A program made the translations under genes and the position numbers. Below the pieces are notes generated by a model. That model was given only the letters and a program-made list of their open reading frames with translations, did not search any database and had not been told where the DNA came from. A DNA stretch of 40,703 nucleotides from contig NZ_SLWV01000033.1 in NCBI RefSeq assembly GCF_004345705.1, positions 1 through 40,703 of the forward strand, written 5' to 3'. Origin of the DNA: Marinisporobacter balticus (GTDB lineage: Bacteria; Bacillota; Clostridia; Peptostreptococcales; Thermotaleaceae). Positions 31,498-39,174 of this stretch are shown here, piece after piece (the stretch's first letter is position 1; every line of letters begins with the position of its first letter).

Positions 31498-32103
31498 ATG
31501 AATAGATCAATTAGATTAGAAAATCAAAATGATTTTAGAAATGTAGAAAACATGACAAGAGAGGCATTTTGGAATTTATATCGACCTGGTTGTGTGGAAC
31601 ATTTTATTATTCATAAAATCAGAAAGATAAGTGCATTTATCAAAGAATTGGACTTTGTTGCATGTGATGAAGATATAATTGTTGGCAATATAATTTACTC
31701 AAAAGCAAGGGTCGTTAATAAAAATAAGGAAGAATTTGAAGTTCTATGTATGGGGCCTCTTGGAGTATTGCCTACTTATCAAGGTAAAGGAATTGGAACT
31801 TTACTTATGAAACACTCTATTAAAGTTGCCAAGACATTAGGCTTTAATGCAATTGTTATTTTTGGTAATCCAAATTTTTATCATCGCTTTGGCTTTAAAA
31901 ATGCTAAAGAGTATAATATTCAAACATCTTTAGGGGCTAATTTTGAAGCTTTTATGGTATTAGAATTATATGAAGGTTCTTTAAAAGGAATTTCAGGCAA
32001 GTACTACGAAGATTCTGTTTTTGAAATAGATAATGAGGAATTAAATATTTTCGATAAACAGTTTCCCTATAAAGAAAAACGAATTACGGATACTCAATTC
32101 TGA
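31498..32103 (+). CDS. GNAT-family N-acetyltransferase
   Basis: The 201-residue protein has the GNAT core: an N-terminal SIRLENQNDFRNVENMTREA, the acetyl-CoA pyrophosphate loop LGVLPTYQGKGIGTLLMKHS (about 102-121), and FGNPNFYHRFGF, typical of the YhbS-like subgroup. I chose the ATG at 31498 because AAAGGAGATAG lies nine bases upstream; an earlier TTG frame extension (31435) has no site. The acceptor substrate is unknown. A terminator follows. Confidence 0.85.
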   Translation: MNRSIRLENQNDFRNVENMTREAFWNLYRPGCVEHFIIHKIRKISAFIKELDFVACDEDIIVGNIIYSKARVVNKNKEEFEVLCMGPLGVLPTYQGKGIGTLLMKHSIKVAKTLGFNAIVIFGNPNFYHRFGFKNAKEYNIQTSLGANFEAFMVLELYEGSLKGISGKYYEDSVFEIDNEELNIFDKQFPYKEKRITDTQF

Positions 32104-32144
32104 TGGTTGATAACAAGTTGTAAAATAGTTAATTGATAATATTT

Positions 32145-32176
32145 AAAGTGCGAATTTGTAAGTTATTCGCACTTTT
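32145..32176 (+). terminator. Terminator after the GNAT gene
   Basis: AAAGTGCGAAT (32145-32155) pairs with ATTCGCACTTT (32165-32175), then T residues. The remaining gap to 32325 has one weak stem around GGGAT..ATCCC (32244-32266). Confidence 0.8.
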
Positions 32177-32325
32177 CTTAAATTGTGAACTAAATTTAAA
32201 ATTAGTCACCATTATTGTACAGTTTACCGTGTTAGTAGCGAGGGATATAGTTTTACTACATCCCTTCTTAGAATTGTATATTAAAAAAATCCAATCTTAT
32301 TTCTGAAATAATACGATATTTGCTA

Positions 32326-33075
32326 TTATTCCCATTTGAAAAATCGAAGCGCTACACCCGTACATATTACCCCAAGCGCAATCATTACAATAATGGGCAT
32401 CATCACACTATCTACCGTCAAACCAAGTGAAGCCGCCTTTAAAAGCTTTATTCCTTGTGTTAAGGGTAATATATTGGAACACTTTTGAAGTGCTGTTGGC
32501 ATAATTTCATAGGGCAGCGTTGCTCCTGAAAAAATCAACATAGGAAAATATAATATACTTGCTGCAACACTTGCTGTCTTTAAATTGGGAGCAATTCCTC
32601 CTACCATAATGCCTATACTAAACATAGATCCCATTACCAAGAAATAGGCACCTAAAAACTGAAGCCAGGAGCCATTGAAGCGAAACCCAAAGAAAATCGC
32701 TGCGGTGGCATAAACAAGTATAAGTGAAGCAATAGCATAAAATGCATAAATTACTACCTGCACTGCTAAAATTACAGCAGGACTTATAGGTGTTACTTTA
32801 AACCTCTTTAGAATTTTTTTATGACGATAGTCGGACACCACCAGTGGTAATCCCATGACACCCCCTGCACATATTGCAATTGTAGTGATAGCTCCAAATG
32901 ATTGTTCTAAAAAAGTGTATCCTGCACCATCAAAGACTAATTTATTTCCGTAGATAATACCAAGAAGTATTGTTACCACTACCGGCATGCAAATTGCAAA
33001 AATAAACATATCCATCCCTCGAAGGGACAATTTCAGTTCTGTTTTCAACATGGTTCTAAATGCTCTCACGATCAT
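32326..33075 (-). CDS. ABC-2-type transporter permease
   Basis: The 249-residue protein has six membrane helices and the ABC-2 layout: a cytosolic start (MIVRAFRTMLKTELKLSLRG), ICMPVVVTILLGIIYG as first helix, and the late motif ILYFPMLIFSGATLPYEIMP before the last helix. The start at 33075 is chosen because GAGGAGGAAG precedes it and it lies inside the end of the ATPase gene (20-base overlap). A longer frame (33123) has no site. It exports an unknown substrate, likely a drug, lipid or peptide, with the ATPase encoded just upstream. Confidence 0.85.
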   Translation of the reverse strand: MIVRAFRTMLKTELKLSLRGMDMFIFAICMPVVVTILLGIIYGNKLVFDGAGYTFLEQSFGAITTIAICAGGVMGLPLVVSDYRHKKILKRFKVTPISPAVILAVQVVIYAFYAIASLILVYATAAIFFGFRFNGSWLQFLGAYFLVMGSMFSIGIMVGGIAPNLKTASVAASILYFPMLIFSGATLPYEIMPTALQKCSNILPLTQGIKLLKAASLGLTVDSVMMPIIVMIALGVICTGVALRFFKWE

Positions 33076-33787
33076 CTTCCTCCTCGTCTGTATACCATAA
33101 ATAAGCTTCCTCAAATTTTTCATATGGGCTTTCTACAATTGCTTCCTGCACCGTTCCATAGAAAATACTTTTTCCTTTTTTAAGAATACAAATCCTATCA
33201 CACAATGCTTCTACCTCATCCATAAAATGCGAAGTTAAAAAGATAGTAAGTCCTTTCTTTTTTAAATCCAACAGTCCTTTCCATACCGCTCTCCTTGCTC
33301 TAGCATCAAGTCCTGTTGTTAGTTCATCTAAAAACACAACTTCTGGGTTAGGAATTAAGGCAAGTATAATAAATAAGCGCTGCTTTTGCCCTCCTGAAAG
33401 CTCACTCACTTGATTTTTACATTTATCCGAAAGACCAAACTGTTTTAACAATTCTAAATAATCTGCTGGCTGTTTGTAAAGGGCTTGTGTTACTTTACAA
33501 AGTTCTGCTACTGTTAGTTTATCTTGATAGCTTGATTCTTGAAATTGAACTCCAACTTTCTGATATAATTTCTTTCTTTGTTTTTGTGGATGCATTCCTA
33601 AAATAGAAATTGAGCCGCTATCAAATTCCTTTGTACCTAAAACACATTCAATGGTTGTACTTTTTCCAGCTCCATTAGCACCAAGTAATCCGAACACTTC
33701 TCCGCTTTTAACTGATATGCTAACGTTATTTACAGCCTGTATATTTCCATATGCTTTGCATAAGGCATGAATTTTAACTGTTTCCAT
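33056..33787 (-). CDS. ABC transporter ATP-binding protein
   Basis: The 243-residue ATPase has Walker A GANGAGKST (about 36-44), Q-loop GVQFQES, signature LSGGQKQRL (about 129-137), Walker B VVFLDELTTGLD (Leu where Pro is usual in DEPT), and the H-loop TSHFMDE. It belongs to the CcmA/DrrA-type exporters that pair with ABC-2 permeases. A GGAGGGGG site lies upstream. A putative operator shared with the MerR gene precedes it, so the transporter is the probable target of that regulator. Confidence 0.92.
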   Translation of the reverse strand: METVKIHALCKAYGNIQAVNNVSISVKSGEVFGLLGANGAGKSTTIECVLGTKEFDSGSISILGMHPQKQRKKLYQKVGVQFQESSYQDKLTVAELCKVTQALYKQPADYLELLKQFGLSDKCKNQVSELSGGQKQRLFIILALIPNPEVVFLDELTTGLDARARRAVWKGLLDLKKKGLTIFLTSHFMDEVEALCDRICILKKGKSIFYGTVQEAIVESPYEKFEEAYLWYTDEEEDDRESI

Positions 33788-33837
33788 GTATAAACCCCCT
33801 CCTATTTTTTAATATATAAAAGAGAATAACACCATAA

Positions 33838-33851
33838 TAAAGTCTGGTGTT
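33838..33851. promoter_or_regulatory. Putative MerR operator before the ABC genes
   Basis: TAAAGTCTGGTGTT (+ strand) is identical to 34655-34668 before the MerR gene itself. Here it overlaps the MerR stop codon and, read on the minus strand, forms TAACACC..GGTGTTA with a following arm. Identical placement before the regulator and its neighbour suggests a binding site. Confidence 0.55.
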
Positions 33852-34614
33852 AAACTGTAGGGTTTATATTAAATTTTTCTTGCATGTCTTTTAACTGACT
33901 TAAAACACAATTTGCATTTAATTCCGCGTTACTTAGCGAAGTAAGAAGCTTATCGCATGCTGTTACAATATCTTCATCAGCTTTTGGTGTATTGAGAACC
34001 TCTCGTACATCGATTTCTGAATTATTCGATAGGGCACTTACCATACGCAAAATTGCTGCAAGTGAATAATTTGCACAACGTAAAGAGCGTATTATCTTTA
34101 ATAATTGAATATCATTTTTAGTATATACCCTATATCCATTTTGTTTTCTTTTTACAAAAATCAACCCATTCATTTCCCAATTTCTTAACGTATCTATGGT
34201 AACTTTTAAGGAGTCTGCAGTTTGTTTTCTTGTGAAAGCTATCTCCTTTTCTTTCTCTTGTATACCAGAGAGTAATTTTTTTGTAATTTCTATAGCCTCT
34301 TCTGCATTCTTCTGTTCTATTTTAACTTGATTTATATAGTTATTTGTATATGCAATTGCCTTTTTAAATTTACCTTGGGCGGATAATTTAATAATATTAA
34401 TTATATTTTTCCTAAGACCACTTTGCAACACCTCAACTTTAAGTGCTGTCCTGGCCAGCTTAAATTGTGCAATATGAAAATCCAAAAAAACTCGATATCC
34501 ATTGGATAATCTTTGAGGTTTAGGTATTAATTCTAGTTTTTCATATAACCTCACTGTATTAGGGTGGATGCCTATTACCTTTGCTACCTGTGCTGTCTTA
34601 TATTTATTTTCCAT
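33850..34614 (-). CDS. MerR-family regulator with two DNA-binding domains
   Basis: The 254-residue protein has two MerR-type winged helix-turn-helix units. The first is at about 5-70 (YKTAQVAKVIGIHPNTVRLY, then NGYRVF), the second at about 125-185 (RKQTADSLKVTIDTLRNWEM, then NGYRVYTKNDIQLLKIIRSL). A helical linker lies between them and a helical tail at the C-terminus. Normal MerR proteins have one such unit and dimerise through a coiled coil. Tandem units suggest an internally pseudo-dimeric binder or two-site recognition. There is no cysteine cluster, so it is not a classic metal sensor. It precedes the ABC genes and shares a 14-bp motif with them, so it likely regulates the exporter and itself. 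Confidence 0.85.
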   Translation of the reverse strand: MENKYKTAQVAKVIGIHPNTVRLYEKLELIPKPQRLSNGYRVFLDFHIAQFKLARTALKVEVLQSGLRKNIINIIKLSAQGKFKKAIAYTNNYINQVKIEQKNAEEAIEITKKLLSGIQEKEKEIAFTRKQTADSLKVTIDTLRNWEMNGLIFVKRKQNGYRVYTKNDIQLLKIIRSLRCANYSLAAILRMVSALSNNSEIDVREVLNTPKADEDIVTACDKLLTSLSNAELNANCVLSQLKDMQEKFNINPTV

Positions 34615-34654
34615 AACATCTTCACCTCCATTTATCCTTATTATAATACAGGTT

Positions 34655-34668
34655 TAAAGTCTGGTGTT
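34655..34668. promoter_or_regulatory. Putative MerR operator before the MerR gene
   Basis: TAAAGTCTGGTGTT lies about 40 bases upstream of the start, next to a minus-strand TATAAT (+ strand ATTATA, 34640-34645). The same 14-mer is found before the ABC genes. Confidence 0.55.
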
Positions 34669-34729
34669 ATAGTGTATACTTTATCATTTACAAACTTATC
34701 AAAGAATCAGATACATAAAATCTATATTT

Positions 34730-34800
34730 GGGGTAGTACCAGCGAAGCTGTCACCAGGGGCAAAGTATTTTACATAAAATGTAAAAATTCAATTCTATAA
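34730..34800 (+). repeat. Dispersed intergenic repeat, copy C
   Basis: GGGGTAGTACCAGCGAAGCT then GTCACCAGGGGCAAAGTA matches copies A and B. Its first 11 bases equal the IS4-family left end at 10104, so it may derive from that element or share its target sequence. Confidence 0.4.
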
Positions 34801-35074
34801 CAAATTAGCCTTCTCCTTCATTTTTTCCTTATCACCTTTTCCACTTCTGATGCTCATTTCTCTTGCTGTTAAATTCAAAGCTTCAGATATTCTAAGTCCT
34901 GAGTAAGTTAGTAGCGTAACGATGGCATAATCTCTTTTATATCCTTTTTACTAATATCCGTAGGACTCGCTCCAGTGGATTGACTCTTTATGTGATCCTT
35001 CTTTGAAACGATCATATGCTCCTGTATGTTTTCATCTACCAAAAATTCATTAAATTTAATAAGGGCTGCTAGTT
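34795..35074 (-). pseudogene. Tyrosine recombinase (XerC/phage integrase-like) fragment
   Basis: One frame reads KFNEFLVDENIQEHMIVSKK then TDISKKDIKEI. After a one-base shift, RDYAIVTLLTYSGLRISEAL follows, the box containing the first catalytic Arg of tyrosine recombinases. Then comes IRSGKGDKEK. The later catalytic His-x-x-Arg and Tyr boxes are gone. It is a truncated, frameshifted relic of an integrase, which suggests past mobility of this region. Confidence 0.6.
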
Positions 35075-35075
35075 T

Positions 35076-35320
35076 TATACATAAGTATTTAAGAAATAGA
35101 TCATTAGATTTATTTAGAAAATATGAATTAAGATATATGCCTTGGGTTGAAATGAATGATGACCTATTAAGTGATGAAAACATACCAGATATAGAAAGTA
35201 CTGTTTTTATATCTATGTTACTAGACGCTTTAATTCCACTTCAGAGAGAAGTTATTCTTAGAAAGTTCATATATGGATTTTCTGACGCTGAAATAGCTGG
35301 AAGAAAAGATAATAGAACTG
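35076..35320 (+). pseudogene. Sigma-70-family (phage/UviA-like) sigma factor fragment
   Basis: The frame reads FIHKYLRNRSLDLFRKYELR, MPWVEMNDDLLSDENIPDIE, and LIPLQREVILRKFIYGFSDA then EIAGR. This is the end of region 2 and most of region 4 of a small sigma factor, with LQREVI..K and FSDAEIA matching the region 4 helix-turn-helix. The N-terminus is fused to an integrase fragment on the opposite strand, and the last recognition helix is replaced by amidase sequence. The family is close to phage-type and TcdR/UviA-like clostridial sigma factors. Confidence 0.5.
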
Positions 35321-35337
35321 GCCGGAAGGAATGGTAT

Positions 35338-35769
35338 ATGGGCAAGTCTACAGGGGCAGGCCTGAAAACACCATAGGAGCTCACTATAAAGACTACAATC
35401 AAAGTTCTTTAGGAATATGCCTACAAGGGGGTTAATTTTGAAGTAGAAAAAGTATCTAAGAATCAATTAGAAGCTCTTATACAACTATGCCAGTACCTAT
35501 GTAACAAATATGGTATACGCACTATAAAAGGTCATAGGGAGTTAAAATCTACTTCCTGTCCTGGACTAAACTTTCCGTTAGCGGAAGCTAAACAAATGGT
35601 ATTCAGTGTCTTAGTGAGCGATCGTAGCTTTGATACCTATACTGTAAATCCAGGAGATACCTTATAGTCTATATCAAAATCATTTAACATGACAGTTGAT
35701 GAACTCATGCAGTTGAATGGTTTGAAGGGTAATTTGATCTATCCAAATCAAGTATTAAGGGTTATATGA
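35338..35769 (+). pseudogene. Amidase-LysM gene, copy 1, truncated and broken
   Basis: Reading across frames gives GQVYRGRPENTIGAH, SSLGICLQGG, then after a shift FEVEKVSKNQLEALI, KGHRELKSTSCPGL and the LysM domain YTVNPGDTL.. with TAG in place of TGG. The first zinc-binding His box (IHHA) and everything N-terminal are missing. There is one indel (about 35420-35440) and one nonsense (35665-35667). It matches the copy at 38488-39140, in its last two thirds. Confidence 0.75.
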
Positions 35770-35802
35770 AAAATAAAAAACAAATGAAAAGGGGAGATTT
35801 GA
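35343..35802 (+). repeat. Duplicated module, copy 1 (amidase 3' part to next start codon)
   Basis: This segment and 38719-39174 are closely similar over about 460 bases. Similarity includes the intergenic spacer and ribosome binding site (AAAAGGGGAGATTT) and stops at the start codon of the next gene, which is different after each copy. Confidence 0.8.
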
Positions 35803-36262
35803 ATGATTTCAAACAGTTTTGGAAAATATTCATACAAAAAAGAATATGTATACAATGGCATATATCGATACAAAATAACAAAAGGAAGTAAAACTATTAC
35901 AACCCCACTTATTCAAGATGACTACAGCAGTAATGATAGCGCAACTAGGAGAATAGCAGAGCATGCTAAAAATTTCAAATATTATGTGGATAATGGAAGA
36001 AATGCAGCCGGTGGCTGGATGGATGGATGCTGAAGGGCTTTCCTTATTTGGAAGCAATGAAAAATTAGCAACAGCATTGTATGTTATAACACATGCCGTT
36101 AATGATGAAAAAACAACGTCAGAAAAAGTAATCGACATTCTAAAAGGGACTATATCATTTATTCCCGTTCCAAATGGATTTTATTGGGGAGATGTAGCTG
36201 TTTCGATAGCAAACCTACACAATCTTTCAGTTGAGTTTGATAGATTAAGAGATTTAGTATAA
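35803..36262 (+). pseudogene. Unknown 152-aa protein, frameshifted at a tetranucleotide repeat
   Basis: The first frame reads MISNSFGKYSYKKEYVYNG to GRNAAGGWMD, then stops after three tandem copies of TGGA (36016-36029). The second frame continues AEGLSLFGSNEKLATALYVI to EFDRLRDLV. Removing one four-base unit makes one continuous frame of about 152 codons, so an ancestral two-repeat version was intact. A four-base slippage event, possibly reversible, is inferred. The ribosome binding site AAAAGGGGAGATTT is part of the duplicated module. No known family was recognised; there is no signal peptide. Confidence 0.6.
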
Positions 36263-36269
36263 AAACAAT

Positions 36270-36315
36270 AAAAACTGCTGTACGATAATTTTAAAATTAT
36301 CGTACAGCAGTTTTT
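36270..36315. terminator. Long perfect bidirectional terminator
   Basis: A 23-bp perfect palindrome centred at 36292/36293, with CTGCTGTACGATAATTTT on one arm and its complement on the other, flanked by A5 and T5. Confidence 0.85.
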
Positions 36316-36377
36316 ATTTAAACATTACATGGTATAATAGTATATATTTGTAATTTTATAAGGAGGATTACTCTTTA

Positions 36378-36598
36378 GTGGATATTTCTTTATTTTAAAA
36401 TTTTTATTCATTATTTTAGGATTACTAATGCTACAAATTGCTGTAAATCACTTTATTTTTCCAGGCAAATTAAGATGGTTTCCTTATTTCAATAGGCCAT
36501 TTAAAAAAGAGCACTCTCTATCAGAATCAATAATTTTAGGAATATTTTCTGTTATTCTAATGCGTTTATTATTTTTTTTAATAATAAAATTATCTTAA
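36378..36598 (+). pseudogene. Small membrane protein, probable frameshift
   Basis: A good AAGGAGG precedes GTG, encoding MDISLF and then a stop. One base further on, the frame FLFIILGLLMLQIAVNHFIF then PGKLRWFPYFNRPFKKEH continues and ends with a second membrane helix (LGIFSVILMRLLFFLIIKLS). A one-base loss in the TTTT run near 36395 would explain it. It would be about 73 residues with two membrane helices. The family is unknown. Confidence 0.45.
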
Positions 36599-36647
36599 AT
36601 ATAATTCTGTACATTCTTATCCGGGATCATTTTTCTTGTAGTAACTC

Positions 36648-37613
36648 TTACCATTCTTTCTCTCCAGAAACCCCTTTTGCTACATATGGATCTGACTTAA
36701 TACCAGAACCAGATTGGAAAATTGCAGATGATATATTCAATGATAGCGCTGGTCTAATCCCTCCACGTCCACCAAAAGATGCAAAATAGTCAAAGATAGA
36801 ACCATCGTTTTTGACCATACGTACAAAAGAAGGGCCAGTAGGGGCATCACTAGGAGTCCGCAACCAATAGCTCCAGTTATATTTAGCATCTAATTTAATA
36901 TCTTTTATTGGAGAATGATTAACTGCTTCTTTAGTGGGCTTTCCTATATAATATTCTTTTCCCAATATTCTTCTATTTTTCCATACGTAGTCATGCAATT
37001 CCTTTACAGATAATAAAAATACATTGTCTTCTACCATTTCATAATATACATTATCATAATTTTGCACTACTGAGCCTATTTTAGAATATAAAGTAAGCAT
37101 ACGCTCTCCACCGTTTTTTTTATCTTTATCTATATTATCTAATAAAGATTTATGAATAATTGGTTTTATAATATTTCTCTCATTTACTGTAAAGTTTTCA
37201 TCTGCCAAAAATCCTTGTTCATTTTCATAAGGACTATATCCATCAAACATATTTTCCTTTGATGGTGGATTTTGTATCCAGTTTATTGTATTTGCTTTTT
37301 CGTCGCTATTTAACCATTGTCTAATATTTGAATTTTTCCAATAGTTACTACCATTACCTTTTCTACACTCATCACTATGATAATTACCGGCTGCATCAAA
37401 TGCTTTTAAAGATATTATTTTATCTGAAAAAAGCAAAGGATCACCATTTCCATCTATGTTTATCACTCTCCAAAGTATCGGGACATCGTTGTATTTTCCA
37501 AATTGTATATAATCTCCTGTTTTCAGATCTATAGCTTGCTGATGCCCACATCCTGCCATAAAGCCAGAAATAAGCAAGATGCATAGTATACTTGCAACAA
37601 ATTTCTTTTTCAT
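36648..37613 (-). CDS. DUF6273-type lipoprotein
   Basis: The 321-residue protein has a lipoprotein signal peptide (MKKKFVASILCILLISGF then MAGC with the lipidated Cys at about 22). The mature domain starts DYIQFGKYNDVPILWRVINI, continues SNIRQWLNS and ends WSYWLRTPSDAP, then GGIRPALSLN. This is the DUF6273 pattern, a beta-rich domain with the WLRTP/RPAL signature that resembles formylglycine-generating/C-type lectin folds. It is anchored outside the membrane; function unknown. GAAAGGAGCAG precedes the ATG. Confidence 0.8.
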   Translation of the reverse strand: MKKKFVASILCILLISGFMAGCGHQQAIDLKTGDYIQFGKYNDVPILWRVINIDGNGDPLLFSDKIISLKAFDAAGNYHSDECRKGNGSNYWKNSNIRQWLNSDEKANTINWIQNPPSKENMFDGYSPYENEQGFLADENFTVNERNIIKPIIHKSLLDNIDKDKKNGGERMLTLYSKIGSVVQNYDNVYYEMVEDNVFLLSVKELHDYVWKNRRILGKEYYIGKPTKEAVNHSPIKDIKLDAKYNWSYWLRTPSDAPTGPSFVRMVKNDGSIFDYFASFGGRGGIRPALSLNISSAIFQSGSGIKSDPYVAKGVSGEKEW

Positions 37614-37720
37614 AACTGCTCCTTTCGATTTTAAAAAGACTTAATACTCACCAAACATTAGTTTAACATATAAATTATTCAAATCTATTTTAACATTATC
37701 ACCAAATATCAGCTCAAAAA

Positions 37721-37831
37721 CATAATACGAATGAAAAGCCTAAAAATGTAAACAAATTCAATAACTTCGAACAACGGTCTTCTAAATACAGCAAAGAAGA
37801 ATTAGAAAAACTGTTTAGAAATAATAAATAA
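37721..37831 (+). pseudogene. Phage replication/DnaD-type protein, C-terminal scrap
   Basis: A frame with no start reads KPKNVNKFNNFEQRSSKYSK and ends EELEKLFRNNK. This is the short conserved C-terminal tail (N(K/R)FxNFEQR..) of phage-type DnaD/replication proteins. The body of the gene is missing. The rest of 37614-38487 contains a CCCCTAG..CCTAGGGG stem (about 37837-37857), a terminator-like hairpin (38216) and the promoter described at 38409, with no further gene. Confidence 0.4.
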
Positions 37832-38215
37832 ATTTGCCCCTAGATCACCCTAGGGGTTTGCTTATACCCTAAATCTTAATTAATTTCATCCTACAACCTC
37901 ATAAAATTATTTTAAGACCTTTTCTAAACGTGACAATATTTTGTATACATTGTCATATTTCCATGCCTTATAGGGGCGGAATATGCATCTCAAGTACTAT
38001 TGTGTTACTATTGGAGGTTTATTACACAGTCCATTTTTTTAGTGATTTTTCAAAAACAAACATTTATATTTGTAAACGAGTTTAAAATGTTTAGGGGGTG
38101 GTTTGGAGAATGCCCCTCCATCATAAAGCCCTTAACCAACTATCTTTTGAACTTGCTAGGATCTTAAGTTATTGAATGTATTGTGATCCATATCAACTAC
38201 TGATCAGTGTAATAA

Positions 38216-38247
38216 AAAAAGTTTCATGGAGCGGCACGAAACTTTTT
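38216..38247. terminator. Terminator-like hairpin in the 37.8-38.5 kb gap
   Basis: AAAAAGTTTC (38216-38225) pairs with GAAACTTTTT (38238-38247) with a partly paired GC-rich loop. Both strands have A/T runs, so it can act either way. Confidence 0.65.
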
Positions 38248-38408
38248 AAAATAACTCTAACAACATATTCTATAAAAAATAATGTTATGTTGTATTCAAA
38301 TCGTTGAAGATATAAAAAATTATGTTTTTAAAAAAATGCTTAGGATAGGTATTTTACTTGACTGTAGCAATTAATTTCTAATTTTTTAAAAAAAATTTAA
38401 ATTAGAGG

Positions 38409-38437
38409 TTTACATTTTGGCTCTAAAAGTTGTCTTT
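38409..38437 (+). promoter_or_regulatory. TcdR/BotR/UviA-like promoter plus 12-bp palindrome
   Basis: TTTACA (38409-38414), 17-bp spacer, GTCTTT (38432-38437). TTTACA is the -35 of promoters used by the clostridial toxin/bacteriocin sigma factors, and CTTT-type -10 elements are described for TcdR. The -10 match is loose. A perfect palindrome TTAACCGGTTAA follows at 38454-38465, between promoter and ribosome binding site. Confidence 0.35.
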
Positions 38438-38487
38438 AATAGATGTAAGGTACTTAACCGGTTAAACCTTTCAAATGAAAAAGGTGT

Positions 38488-39140
38488 GTGAGCAGGATGA
38501 ACATCATAGAAACAAACTTAGGATTTAAAAAGGGTGGCGCCAACGAAATCAAGTCTGATTTCCGTTGCTTAAATGATCTTAAAAAAATGAATAAGCCTTC
38601 TATGATCGTCATTCATCATGCTGCACATAGTAGTGCAACTGTAGATGATATACATAGGTGGCATAAACAAGAAGGATTCCGTGGATTTGGATACCACTTT
38701 CTTATCACGAAAGATGGACAAGTCTACAGGGGCAGGCCTGAAAACACCATAGGAGCTCACTGTAAAAGCTACAATCAAAGTTCTTTAGGTATTGCCTACA
38801 AGGTAACTTTGAAGTAGAAAAAGTATCTGAAAATCAATTTGAAGCTCTTATAGAATTATGCCAGTACCTATGTAACAAATATGGTATACGCACTATAAAA
38901 GGTCATAGGGAATTAAGATCTCCAACTTGCCCTGGACTAAACTTCCCTTTAGCGGAGGTTAAACAGATGGTATTGAGTATCTTAGGTAGCGATCGTAGCT
39001 TTGATACTTATACTGTGAAGGCAGGAGATACGCTATGGTCTATAGCAAAATCATTTAACATGACAGTTAATAAACTGATGGAGTTAAATGGTTTGAATAG
39101 TAGTTTGATCTATAAAGGTCAAGTATTAAGGATTATATGA
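38488..39140 (+). pseudogene. N-acetylmuramoyl-L-alanine amidase with LysM, copy 2, one frameshift
   Basis: The first frame has MIVIHHAAHSS (zinc His), GFGYHFLITKDGQVYRGRPE and ends SLGIAYKVTLK. The second frame resumes QGNFEVEKVSENQFEAL, continues KGHRELRSPTCPG (zinc His and Cys), and ends in a LysM domain YTVKAGDTLWSIAKSFNMTV. Compared with copy 1 (GGAATATGCC), a single base is missing in GGTATTGCC near 38790, so the intact form was about 216 residues. The enzyme type (PGRP/Amidase_2) cleaves peptidoglycan, and LysM binds it. There is no signal peptide, as in endolysins. The start may be GTG 38488 or ATG 38497; AAAGGTG lies upstream. It is followed 34 bases later by the effector-like gene. 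Confidence 0.8.
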
Positions 39141-39174
39141 AAAATAAAAAACAAGCGAAAAGGGGAGATTTTTA

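Noticed and set aside
37837..37857. CCCCTAG..CCTAGGGG hairpin as a terminator
   Set aside because: There is no T tract on either strand after the stem, so a termination role is not supported.
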